Assembly: GCF_900148495.1 (NCBI RefSeq)
Contig: NZ_FTRU01000008.1
Location: 248,001 to 312,000 of the forward strand
DNA length: 64,000 nt
DNA from: Negativibacillus massiliensis
Lineage (GTDB): Bacteria; Bacillota; Clostridia; Oscillospirales; Ruminococcaceae
Direction of reading: 5' to 3'
Of the stretch, positions 9,020 to 17,344 are shown one piece after another (position 1 is the stretch's first letter; every line of letters starts with the position of its first letter). The notes beneath the pieces are model-generated. The model had not been told where the DNA came from, did no database searches, and was given only the letters and a program-made list of their open reading frames with translations. A program made the translations under genes and the position numbers.

Positions 9020-10495
9020 ATGGATACTCATGGCCTTTTGTCCCAAAAAAGATTGGCGGCAGTCCTGGTGTTTTTCATCGGCGTGTTGCTGATGGCCTGG
9101 TTTGCTCAGCTTTTCTTTCTGGACGATGTTTATCAATTCTTAAAGAAGAACATGGTAAAATCCGCATTAGTGGAAGTGTCAAACAACATTGACGAAAATA
9201 ATCTGGATGAAATCATTTCGAAGATTCAATCTGCCGGTATAGAAGTCAGAATTGTTGATTCAAATGGAGTGGACCGTTTGAATACAAAACAAACTTCTCT
9301 TGCAGAATACACAACAGAGCAGCTGATTGATTTGTATCAGGATGAGGTTTCAGAAAATGGAATCATGTGGGAACACCTGACCAAATTTGATGTTGCGGAT
9401 GAATCGGATGAAGAAACAGATTCGGCTTTTTATAAAGACTCCAATACATGCAGGATGATTACCTGTGCTCAACTGGTAAAACAAAAAGATGGAACAGAGC
9501 TTTTGGTTTTGATGCGTTCAATTATCACGCAAAACAAGATTAATCTGGATGTAATGTGGACTCAGATGCTTTTTGTTTCTATAACATTATTATTGCTTGC
9601 GCTTGCAGGCTGTCTTTTCCTGAAAACGAGGTTTAACTGCAAAATAGGGCAGTACAAGGAAGTTGCTCAGGAACTGGCTGTGGGAAATTTTAATGTTTGT
9701 TTTCCGGTACAAGGTTGTTCTTCTATGAAAGATCTTGGAGAGTCGCTTAACTGCGCAGTAAAGAAATTCTCAGAAATTGAACAAAACCGGGAAGAACTTC
9801 TGGCAAATATTTCTCATGATCTGCGTGCGCCGCTTACTATGATGATCGGCTATGCGCAGATGATGCAGGAAATTCCTGGTGAGAATACACCAGAAAATGT
9901 TCAGATTATGATAGATGAGGCAAATCGTCTTTCTATGCTGGTTAACGATATTTTGGATCTTTCCAAAATGAAAGAGGCAGTGCCTCGTTTGAAGCTTGAA
10001 ACTTTTTGTCTTACTGATTTATTGCAGGAGACAGTATATCATTATCAAAAATTGACAGCACAAAAACAGTGGGAAATTAGTTTTGAGAAGGATCGCAGGG
10101 TGTGGGTAAGAGCAGATCAAACAAAGATTAGCCGCGTAATCTATAATTTTATCTGCAACGCAATCAACCACACAGGACAAGATAAAAAAATCCGGGTACA
10201 ACAGCTTGTACAGGATAAAAAAGTTTTTGTGAGAGTAACCGATAATGGTCCGGGTATTGCAGAAGATAAGATCTCCAGTATCTGGGATCGATATTATCGG
10301 ATCGAGCAGGGAAACAGAACTTCTGCTTCAGAGGGAAGCGGACTTGGGCTTTGTATTGTAAAAAACATTCTCCAGCAGCATCAGGCTGAATATGGGGTAG
10401 AAAGCAAACAAAATCAGGGAAGCACCTTCTGGTTTGCGTTGGAAGTGCTGGATCAGCAGCAAACAGAAAAATTTGTTAAAAAACAAAACCAGTAA
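9020..10495 (+). CDS. Membrane sensor histidine kinase
   Basis: The 491-residue kinase has a first membrane helix at about 10-33, an extracytoplasmic domain of about 140 residues, a second helix near 175-198 and a HAMP-like linker. The dimerisation domain has H266 in NISHDLRAPL. The ATPase domain shows an N-box (NAINHTG), VTDNGPGI and GSGLGL. It pairs with the response regulator immediately upstream. The sensed signal is unknown because the periplasmic-side domain matches no family I recognise. Confidence 0.92.
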   Translation: MDTHGLLSQKRLAAVLVFFIGVLLMAWFAQLFFLDDVYQFLKKNMVKSALVEVSNNIDENNLDEIISKIQSAGIEVRIVDSNGVDRLNTKQTSLAEYTTEQLIDLYQDEVSENGIMWEHLTKFDVADESDEETDSAFYKDSNTCRMITCAQLVKQKDGTELLVLMRSIITQNKINLDVMWTQMLFVSITLLLLALAGCLFLKTRFNCKIGQYKEVAQELAVGNFNVCFPVQGCSSMKDLGESLNCAVKKFSEIEQNREELLANISHDLRAPLTMMIGYAQMMQEIPGENTPENVQIMIDEANRLSMLVNDILDLSKMKEAVPRLKLETFCLTDLLQETVYHYQKLTAQKQWEISFEKDRRVWVRADQTKISRVIYNFICNAINHTGQDKKIRVQQLVQDKKVFVRVTDNGPGIAEDKISSIWDRYYRIEQGNRTSASEGSGLGLCIVKNILQQHQAEYGVESKQNQGSTFWFALEVLDQQQTEKFVKKQNQ

Positions 10496-10532
10496 AAAAA
10501 GCCACCGATTATCAAGATCGGTGGCTTTTTTT
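10494..10532. terminator. Bidirectional terminator between kinase and MATE genes
   Basis: GCCACCGAT (10501-10509) and ATCGGTGGC (10517-10525) form the stem, flanked by seven A on the left and seven T on the right. Both converging genes end here. Confidence 0.88.
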
Positions 10533-10534
10533 AG

Positions 10535-11881
10535 TTATCCTTGAGCAGAGAGTTTTTGCTGCAGTTCACGGTGCTGCCATTTGTTGGATTGGAGACGAAC
10601 GACAAAGAAAATGATGCGGAATACCCAGTCAAGGAACATTGCAAACCATGTACCCAGAACGCCCATTCCTAACATGGTTCCAAAAACGTAGCTCATGCAG
10701 ATACGGCAAATCCACATGGAGAGAACAGAAACGGTCATGGTAAACTTCACATCGTTTGCAGCGCGCAGACCATTTGGCATCGTAAATGCCGTTGGCCAAA
10801 GGACCGCACAGAACAGGCTGTGCCAGAGCATGATCTGTTCTGCAGTGGAGGTTGCTTCTGCTGACAGATTAAAGAATCCGACAATCGGTCCGCAGAAAAC
10901 AGCAATCAAAATATTGAGGATCAACATAAAGATATAGGCAAGTCCGGTCAGACGGACAATGTATTTTTTGGCTTCTTCATATCTTTGTGCACCCACACAT
11001 TGTCCTACTACGGTTACCATAGCAAGTCCAATTGCAGTACCAGGGATAATCGGGAAGCCGGCAATCGAGTTGCAGACAGCGTTTGCTGCAATGGCAGCGG
11101 TTCCATAAGAGGCGATCATACCCTGAACAATGATCTTTCCAAGCTGGAACATTCCATTTTCCAGACCATTTGGAATACCGATTTCCAGAATGTTTTTGAC
11201 CATCTGAGGACGAAATTCCAAGTGGAGATAAGAGTCAACATGAATAATGTTGACAGGACGTTTTAAGAGAATCAAAATGAAGATTGCACCTACAATACGG
11301 GAAATCAGGGTTGCAAGTGCTGCACCAGCAGCTCCCATGTTAAATCCAAAGATGAAAATTGCGTTTCCTCCAACATTGATACAGTTCATGATGATGGAGA
11401 TTGTCATGGAAACTTTGGAGTTTCCCATAGCACGGAACAATGCTGCACCGGCATTATAAAGAGCGATAAAAGGATAGGAAAGCGCAGTCAGGAAAAAGTA
11501 AATCTCAGCGTTATCCATAACCGCACGCTCAACATCATGATAGATCAGTCCCAGAATCTGTGGTCCGCCAAAGACACAGATTCCGCCAATTACCATGGAC
11601 AGAACAAACACGGAAAGTACGAGCTGTTTGGCAGCTTCACAAGCTTTATGAGGTTCTTCACGACCAATGTACTGGGAGGAAATGATGGCGCCGCCAGTAG
11701 CAAGAGCGGAAAAGATGTTGATCAGCAGAATATTGATTGCATCGACCAGCGATACACCGGAAACAGCAGCCTCTCCGCAGCTGGAAACCATGACAGTATC
11801 GGCCATACCGATGGTGATGGCAAGAAATTGTTCGATGATCAGCGGGATAATCAGGCGCTGAAGGTCTTTTTTGGAAAACAA
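10535..11881 (-). CDS. MATE family efflux transporter
   Basis: This 448-residue integral membrane protein has about twelve hydrophobic helices and the MATE opening LIIPLIIEQFLAITIGMADT. Family members export cationic drugs or metabolites in exchange for sodium or protons. A GTG at 11920 could extend it by 13 residues, but AAAGGATGG stands about 7 bases before the TTG at 11881 and homologous proteins usually begin MFSKKDL, so the TTG is chosen. An inverted repeat at 11908-11943 in the upstream region may be an operator. Confidence 0.88.
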   Translation of the reverse strand: MFSKKDLQRLIIPLIIEQFLAITIGMADTVMVSSCGEAAVSGVSLVDAINILLINIFSALATGGAIISSQYIGREEPHKACEAAKQLVLSVFVLSMVIGGICVFGGPQILGLIYHDVERAVMDNAEIYFFLTALSYPFIALYNAGAALFRAMGNSKVSMTISIIMNCINVGGNAIFIFGFNMGAAGAALATLISRIVGAIFILILLKRPVNIIHVDSYLHLEFRPQMVKNILEIGIPNGLENGMFQLGKIIVQGMIASYGTAAIAANAVCNSIAGFPIIPGTAIGLAMVTVVGQCVGAQRYEEAKKYIVRLTGLAYIFMLILNILIAVFCGPIVGFFNLSAEATSTAEQIMLWHSLFCAVLWPTAFTMPNGLRAANDVKFTMTVSVLSMWICRICMSYVFGTMLGMGVLGTWFAMFLDWVFRIIFFVVRLQSNKWQHRELQQKLSAQG

Positions 11882-11907
11882 GAATACCCATCCTTTCAAA
11901 ATCAATT

Positions 11908-11943
11908 TTTGTGTCAACACATTTTAAAGAAACTTGACACAAA
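11908..11943. promoter_or_regulatory. Perfect 10-bp inverted repeat upstream of the MATE gene
   Basis: TTTGTGTCAA (11908-11917) and TTGACACAAA (11934-11943) are exact reverse complements separated by 16 bases. The position just before the MATE coding region suggests an operator or a leader hairpin. Confidence 0.5.
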
Positions 11944-12105
11944 GCATAAAAATATTTCATTATTTTAACACTTTGTTTGGAATAGAACAATAGAGTAGTG
12001 AAGTTTAGAACGAAAAAAAGAAAAAATTTTAGAGAATACGATGACTGCAAATAGTACAGGATGTTAAAAATTGGGTCAAAATGTATGAGATTTTACGATG
12101 GATGT

Positions 12106-12134
12106 TTGATAAATTCACGAAAATCCGCTATAAT
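12106..12134 (+). promoter_or_regulatory. Promoter of the EpsG-like gene
   Basis: TTGATA (12106-12111), 17-base spacer, TATAAT (12129-12134). It lies downstream of the first in-frame ATG (12081), so that ATG cannot be the start on this transcript. Confidence 0.7.
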
Positions 12135-12167
12135 AAAAAAATCAAGAAAAAAGGAAGGGAATGCGTT

Positions 12168-13358
12168 TTGTCAATCTATTTTGGAATGGCAGCCTTTTTA
12201 TGTGCAGGTTCGCTGCTCTGGAAACAGACCTCTCCGCTTCAAGGAGAGTTTTTAGAAAAGAATCAAAAACAGCTTCAAAATCTGTTTTTGATGACAGCAG
12301 CATTGATTTTTATTTTTGTTGCAACCTTTCGCTATGGAATAGGATATGATTATTTTAATTATGAAAATCTCTATGAGCAGTTGGGACCATTATCGATCCA
12401 GCAGCTTGTTACAGATCATGTTGGGCGTGAGTTTATCGGCTATTCGATCTTTACCCACCTGTGCTGGGAACTGGGGCTAAGTTATCGGATGCTTCTGTTT
12501 GTGGTAAATATCATTTTAACAGCAATTGTGTTCTGGTTTCTCAAGCGATATTCTCCTCTACCATGGCTGGGTGCATATCTTTATCTGACGCTGCAGTTTT
12601 TTGCACATAGCATGAATCTGTTTCGGCAATCCATCGCAGCGACAATCTGTCTGCTGGCATTTCCTTTTTTAAAGAAACGCAAATTGATTTTCTTTGTTCT
12701 GGTGGTTCTGCTGGCTTCTGCTTTTCACATTTCGGCGCTGTTTCTGCTTCCGTTTTACTGGATTTTAAACTGGAAGGTTGATGGCAGAATCTACGGTGTG
12801 ATTGCAGCGATTTCTCTCCCAATTTACCTGTTCAGCACGCAGGCAGCACAGTTTTTGACCCATTATCTGTTTCAAAATTATGCCGGCTATATCGGTTCGC
12901 ACTACTGGGCAGGTCTGGGAAAACGTTATGTGATTTTTCCAGCAATTTATTTTGCTGCAGTATGGTTTTTCCGAAAGAGATTGCTTAATCAGGATGAGAA
13001 AAATCGAATCCTGATTAATTCTTCGTTTTATGTGCTGATCTTGTATGTGTTTAGTACCCATCACATGATTCTTGAACGCTTTTCGATCTATCTTTTTATG
13101 TATGCGATGGTACTGCTTCCAAAGCTGGTCTGCACATTCTGCCAAACCAGCGAAGTAGAAAAAACAGATAAAAAGCGGGTAAAATCAGCATCTAAACGGA
13201 CAAAAAATACGCATAACCAGAAAAAGAAAGAAATGGTTTTCTTGGCATCTGTTCTGGTAGTTACCATCAGTTTTGGCTATTTGATCTTTGCTTCCCAGCA
13301 GGGAACGAACGGATTTCATAAAGTTTATCCGTATGTATCGGTGTGGACAGAGCAATGA
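12168..13358 (+). CDS. EpsG-like polytopic membrane protein
   Basis: The 396-residue protein has about nine to ten hydrophobic helices and the EpsG-family landmarks FRYGIGYDYFNY, NLFRQSIA and AFHISALFLLPF. EpsG-type proteins are found in exopolysaccharide clusters and are thought to act in polymerisation or export. No other polysaccharide gene is nearby here, so the role is open. A Lys/Arg-rich loop precedes the last helix. The start is TTG at 12168, 8 bases after AAGGAAGGG, and it is consistent with the promoter position. Confidence 0.78.
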   Translation: MSIYFGMAAFLCAGSLLWKQTSPLQGEFLEKNQKQLQNLFLMTAALIFIFVATFRYGIGYDYFNYENLYEQLGPLSIQQLVTDHVGREFIGYSIFTHLCWELGLSYRMLLFVVNIILTAIVFWFLKRYSPLPWLGAYLYLTLQFFAHSMNLFRQSIAATICLLAFPFLKKRKLIFFVLVVLLASAFHISALFLLPFYWILNWKVDGRIYGVIAAISLPIYLFSTQAAQFLTHYLFQNYAGYIGSHYWAGLGKRYVIFPAIYFAAVWFFRKRLLNQDEKNRILINSSFYVLILYVFSTHHMILERFSIYLFMYAMVLLPKLVCTFCQTSEVEKTDKKRVKSASKRTKNTHNQKKKEMVFLASVLVVTISFGYLIFASQQGTNGFHKVYPYVSVWTEQ

Positions 13359-13373
13359 TTCCTTCGAAAATGC

Positions 13374-13402
13374 TTGTATCATGGGAAAAATTGTGCTAAA
13401 AT
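13374..13402 (+). promoter_or_regulatory. Promoter of yebC
   Basis: TTGTAT (13374-13379), 17-base spacer, TAAAAT (13397-13402), directly after the preceding stop codon. Confidence 0.6.
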
Positions 13403-13471
13403 GGATTCGGTTTATGCGGCCTTATGATGCCGAAAAAAGAGGACAACGTTTTCAGAAAAGGAGATTGAGTT

Positions 13472-14218
13472 ATGTCAGGACATTCCAAGTGGAATAATAT
13501 TAAACGTAAAAAAGAAAAAACAGACGCTCAGAAGGGTAAAATCTTTACCAAGATTGGCCGTGAAATGGCAGTAGCAGTTCGTGAAGGCGGACCAGACCCT
13601 CTCAACAACGGTAAACTTCGTGACCTGATTGCAAAAGCAAAAGCAAACAACGTTCCAAACGATAACATTGATCGTATCATCAAAAAAGCAGCTGGTGAAG
13701 GCGACAAGAATACCTATGTTGATATGGTATACGAAGGTTATGGACCAAGCGGCGTTGCAGTTATCGTTGAGGCACTGACCGATAACAAGAACAGAACTGC
13801 TGGTGATCTGCGTCACTATTTTGATAAATGCGGCGGAAACCTTGGTCAGACCGGATGCGTTTCTTTCATGTTCAGCGACAAGGGTGTTATCGTAATCGAT
13901 AACGAGGATGACAAATATACCGAAGATCAGATCATGGAAGACTGCATGGAAGCAGGTGCTGAAGACTTTGAATTTGGCGATGGTGTTATCGAAATCTCTG
14001 CAACCAGCGATCCAAACGAATTCCGCGCAGTTCGTGAAGCTCTGGAAGCAAAAGGATATACCTTTGTAGAGGCAGATATCCAGAAGGTTCCTTCCACCTA
14101 TACCAAGATCGATGATCCAGAACTCTGCGAAAAAATGCAGAAACTTCTGGATATGCTGGAAGACAATGATGACGTTCAGGAAGTTTACCATAACTGGGAA
14201 GCTCCAGAAGAAGAATAA
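13472..14218 (+). CDS. yebC: YebC/PmpR family protein
   Basis: The 248-residue protein begins [20 protein letters not shown] and has the three-domain length typical of YebC/PmpR (TACO1) proteins, including the [15 protein letters not shown] and GCVSFMF segments. The family has been described both as a transcriptional regulator and as a factor relieving ribosome stalling. Codon use is strongly optimised. AAAGGAGA lies just upstream of the ATG, a promoter lies at 13374, and a terminator follows immediately. Confidence 0.95.
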   Translation: MSGHSKWNNIKRKKEKTDAQKGKIFTKIGREMAVAVREGGPDPLNNGKLRDLIAKAKANNVPNDNIDRIIKKAAGEGDKNTYVDMVYEGYGPSGVAVIVEALTDNKNRTAGDLRHYFDKCGGNLGQTGCVSFMFSDKGVIVIDNEDDKYTEDQIMEDCMEAGAEDFEFGDGVIEISATSDPNEFRAVREALEAKGYTFVEADIQKVPSTYTKIDDPELCEKMQKLLDMLEDNDDVQEVYHNWEAPEEE

Positions 14219-14222
14219 TGAC

Positions 14223-14254
14223 AAAAAAGGTATCCCAATTGGGATACCTTTTTT
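14223..14254. terminator. Bidirectional terminator after yebC
   Basis: AAAAAAGGTATCCC and GGGATACCTTTTTT enclose a four-base AATT loop. It serves yebC and the converging gene at 14257. Confidence 0.85.
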
Positions 14255-14256
14255 AT

Positions 14257-15657
14257 TTAAATATCATCGTCTTCCTCATCAAAATTATTCTTTGTTCCAG
14301 AAGCTTTCCAGGATGGTTTCAGGATACGGATAATCTCCAGTATGATTAAAATGGAGATGCCAACCACAACGATGTAGATGATCCGATCATCTTTTTGTTC
14401 CGTTTGAGCTGGAGCAGAGGGCTGTTCTTCTGTCGTGATTTCACCAGACCCTGAGGAACCTATGGTTTGCTCCTCATAAACAATCTCTGACGAAACCGAA
14501 TTGTCAGCACTGACAATTTCCGAATCCGTATTGTCGGATTCGGAAGAAGTTGCCGGCGGTTCAATTCCCATCTGCTGCATGACCTGCTCAAAGGCAGCTT
14601 TATCTTCTGGGGAAAAGCTGAAATAATAGTAGTTGGTTGTGTAGCTGGTGGATGTGCTGGAATTGTTGGAATCGCTTGTAGTGGTGCTGGTACTGGAAGA
14701 ATGTTCAATAGAGGAAGAGGTGCTTCCGGAAGATGACTTGCTTCCAGAACTGCTGGAGGAGGTTGTCTTGGAAGAAGTTGAACTTTTGGAAGAGGATGTT
14801 TCTTTGTCTTTCTCTCCATAAAAAGTATTTTCCTCTTCGCCGCTTGGGAGATCGGCGCCCCCATCAGGATTGAGCGGTAGGTCTTCTCCAGTACAGGTAA
14901 CTTTTCGAATCATGGCACTGTAAGGAGTAACAATATCTGTAGAACCGGTTATTCCATTTGGGGATCGGGTTTGAATTTGAGAAAATTGCTTGATTTGAAT
15001 TTTTAAATAGCGGCATGAAGGGGAAAGAGAAGCATGAAAGGTTTCATCAAATAAAAAGTCGGAAGTGGAATTTACATAACGACTGGTATAGGTTCTTTTA
15101 TAATCAACTTCTTGGAAAGAAATACCATCAGATGATTCCATGATTTTAAGTCCATAGATCACAAGTTCAGGTTTTGGAACGACAGGTTCATCGGAGACTA
15201 GAATTTTTTGCTGCAATGAGTCAAAAAAGAGAGGATAATAGTTACCGTTGCTCAGACAATAGACAGAGTCATCTGTTTCATCCAGCCAGAGGGACAGGAT
15301 GTGATATTCTTCTCCTTCGGGTGGAAGAACGTTGTATTCCAGCTTTCCGTCAGGATATTCCACAACAAAGGAAGCATAAGAACGATAGAGTGAAACGCTG
15401 ACCTCTTCCACACCCTGAACAGCATAGATCATTTCACCTGGAGAAGTGAGATCTGAGACGCTCAAAGCGGTAGTATCTTCCATCGCAGGAAAGTCAACCT
15501 CGGCAAGATGAGAAGAAGCAGAACTGAGGTTATATGTTTCACGCAGGGAATTGGATTCGTCAGAAGAGCAGGAATCGGTAAACGAATCGGCACAAACAGG
15601 AAAAGAAAGAAGAAAAGACAGAAAGCAACAGATGAATAGACGAAAGAACGATTTCAA
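14257..15657 (-). CDS. Secreted, membrane-anchored Ser-rich surface protein
   Basis: The 466-residue protein has a clear N-terminal signal peptide (about residues 1-23). An ectodomain of about 230 residues follows; phrases such as SVSLYRSYASF, SSDGISFQEVDY and RYLKIQI are reminiscent of discoidin-like beta-sandwich domains. Then come a long Ser/Thr stalk (about 275-345), an acidic region, and a C-terminal membrane helix (IIYIVVVGISILIILEII) followed by a short charged tail. This is the layout of a stalked cell-surface adhesin or carbohydrate-binding protein. The discoidin resemblance is inference; no enzymatic motif is seen. Confidence 0.7.
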   Translation of the reverse strand: MKSFFRLFICCFLSFLLSFPVCADSFTDSCSSDESNSLRETYNLSSASSHLAEVDFPAMEDTTALSVSDLTSPGEMIYAVQGVEEVSVSLYRSYASFVVEYPDGKLEYNVLPPEGEEYHILSLWLDETDDSVYCLSNGNYYPLFFDSLQQKILVSDEPVVPKPELVIYGLKIMESSDGISFQEVDYKRTYTSRYVNSTSDFLFDETFHASLSPSCRYLKIQIKQFSQIQTRSPNGITGSTDIVTPYSAMIRKVTCTGEDLPLNPDGGADLPSGEEENTFYGEKDKETSSSKSSTSSKTTSSSSSGSKSSSGSTSSSIEHSSSTSTTTSDSNNSSTSTSYTTNYYYFSFSPEDKAAFEQVMQQMGIEPPATSSESDNTDSEIVSADNSVSSEIVYEEQTIGSSGSGEITTEEQPSAPAQTEQKDDRIIYIVVVGISILIILEIIRILKPSWKASGTKNNFDEEDDDI

Positions 15658-15799
15658 GGCAAAACTTCTCCTTTGCTGGAATATTTTGGTAATCTCATTG
15701 TATCAGAGAAAGAAGAGAAGTTCGACATTTTTTGACAAATATTGTAAGTACTTATAAATTTTATATCTAAAAATAGTGCAAAAATCAATCGGCTATCAG

Positions 15800-16654
15800 T
15801 TAACCTAACAGCCGATTGATCATTTGCAGCATCGCTTCTTTTCCTTCTGGAAGGAATCCTTGAATGGTATAACGATCCATAACAGTAGTGTCCATAAAGA
15901 AGCAATCCGTCAGGGTCAAAGATTCCAGAAGCATCCTTTCCTCGAAGAGGATTTGATAGCTGGTCATAGGGGTAAATTCTCCCCGTTTAATCATTTTTTC
16001 CAATGGGGTGTTTTCCCAGACTTTTAATTTTAACGCCCAAATGCATTTTGGATGCAGGCGGTTGAGCAGACGGGCGGTTTCCAGAGCATGAAGGTTGCGG
16101 TAGTCTTTTCCGCCAAGCCCCAGAATGATGGTGATGTAATATCCGATGCCGGCATCATCAAGCTTTTTGAAAGCCTGGATCATATCAAAGGAGGAAACAC
16201 CTTTGTTCATCATTAGAAGGATAGGATCGCTGCCGGACTCTACACCGATGTGAAGATCGCAGATCCCCATTTCCCGCAGTTTTTTGAGTTCTTCCGGTGT
16301 TTTGCGCAGGACATCATCAATGCGGGCATACATCGAAAATTCGCGTATATTTGGCATAAAGGTGTGGGTCATTTCGATGATTTTGGACAGCTGCTCAAAA
16401 CTTAAGACAAATGCATTTTCTCCTAGGAAAAACAATCGTGTTTTTTCTGGTTCCAGACGTCCTAACATGCGCAGATTCCATTCAATTTTGGACATAGGGT
16501 GAATCTGGAACTTGTCCTTTGCAAAATCACAGAATTTGCATTTTCCCCAGCTGCATCCTAAAGCAACTTCCAAACAGGCGCTGCTGTCTTCCTGCGGTGG
16601 TCGGTAAATTTCTTCGTGAGTGTAAATCGAAGCATAAATTTCTTCTCGGGTCAT
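15800..16654 (-). CDS. Radical SAM protein of unknown substrate
   Basis: The 284-residue protein has a radical SAM cluster motif, GCSWGKCKFCDF, with spacing C-x4-C-x2-C rather than C-x3-C-x2-C. It also has the strand motifs FFLGENAF, MYARIDDVL and LHIGVESGSD. It belongs to a group of short clostridial radical SAM proteins distantly like coproporphyrinogen oxidase-type enzymes. A longer reading exists upstream to 16813, but AAGGAGG lies just before the ATG at 16654 and family similarity starts there. It is divergent from the MarR operon; the substrate is unknown. Confidence 0.78.
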   Translation of the reverse strand: MTREEIYASIYTHEEIYRPPQEDSSACLEVALGCSWGKCKFCDFAKDKFQIHPMSKIEWNLRMLGRLEPEKTRLFFLGENAFVLSFEQLSKIIEMTHTFMPNIREFSMYARIDDVLRKTPEELKKLREMGICDLHIGVESGSDPILLMMNKGVSSFDMIQAFKKLDDAGIGYYITIILGLGGKDYRNLHALETARLLNRLHPKCIWALKLKVWENTPLEKMIKRGEFTPMTSYQILFEERMLLESLTLTDCFFMDTTVMDRYTIQGFLPEGKEAMLQMINRLLG

Positions 16655-16792
16655 GGTATTCCTCCTTTCAATTCTTCTGACTTCAGTATAACACGAAAAA
16701 CAGAAAAAGAAAACGATTTTAGAATGGTTATTCCTCTGAAAGGAGACCATTTCGTTTTGGGAAAAATGCCAAAGGGCTGAGAGATTTTGCAA

Positions 16793-16858
16793 AATAATTG
16801 ACATGTCAACCAAAATCGATGAGAGATAGTTGACATGTCAATTATTGTCTGTTATGAT
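16793..16858 (+). promoter_or_regulatory. MarR operator (two palindromes) overlapping a promoter
   Basis: TTGACATGTCAA occurs at 16798-16809 and 16830-16841. Each is a 12-bp palindrome, and with flanks they form a 17-bp perfect inverted repeat (16793-16809 and 16830-16846). The second copy contains the -35 TTGACA (16830-16835), which is 17 bases from TATGAT (16853-16858). Repressor binding here would block RNA polymerase. The obvious binder is the MarR protein encoded next. Confidence 0.8.
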
Positions 16859-16890
16859 CTTTTACGAAAAAAATGAAGATAAAGGCAGGA

Positions 16891-17343
16891 ATGATTTTGG
16901 TAGACAATCTTTTTAGCAAATATCTTTCTTCCCTCTATCGGGAAGAGCGCAAATATCTGAATCGAATGCTGAAAAGCCGCGGAATGGGCTCAGCGGCAGT
17001 ACGATTTATGATGTATATTTATCATAATCAGGGGAGCAATCAGAAAAAGGTTTGTACCGAGATGGGAATTGATGAAGGGCTCGGTACAAGAGTGATGAAA
17101 AAACTGGAAAGTGAACAGATGATTGTACGAAGCGTAGATCCTCAGGATGCACGTTCCCATATTTTGGAAGTAACAGACAAAGGCGAAAGCTTTGTTGTGG
17201 AGTGCAAGCAGATGCAGGCAGCATTCTGGGAAAATGTAACACAATCCATGCAGAGAAAGGAAAAAGAGGAATTACTCTTTATTCTGGAAAGATTATCGGA
17301 TCAGGCGATTGTGTTTAACAATCGGGAAAAGGAGAGAAAATAG
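16891..17343 (+). CDS. MarR family transcriptional repressor of the adjacent MATE pump
   Basis: About 150 residues with a MarR winged helix: a recognition region around NQKKVCTEMGIDEGLGTRVMKKLE and a wing around SVDPQDARSHILEVTDKG. It sits one base upstream of a MATE pump start, the arrangement of mepR-mepA in Staphylococcus, and behind a double palindrome that probably binds it. Start choice is uncertain. An ATG at 16873 would have a leader of about 8 bases and no ribosome site, whereas ATG 16891 and TTG 16897 follow AAAGGCAGG. The inducer is unknown, but drug or metabolite release of repression is likely by analogy. Confidence 0.85.
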   Translation: MILVDNLFSKYLSSLYREERKYLNRMLKSRGMGSAAVRFMMYIYHNQGSNQKKVCTEMGIDEGLGTRVMKKLESEQMIVRSVDPQDARSHILEVTDKGESFVVECKQMQAAFWENVTQSMQRKEKEELLFILERLSDQAIVFNNREKERK

Positions 17344-17344
17344 G

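Noticed and set aside
13475-14224. 249-codon open frame exactly opposite yebC
   Set aside because: This is a mirror frame caused by the strong codon bias of yebC; the composition (Phe/Cys/Ile-rich) is not protein-like.
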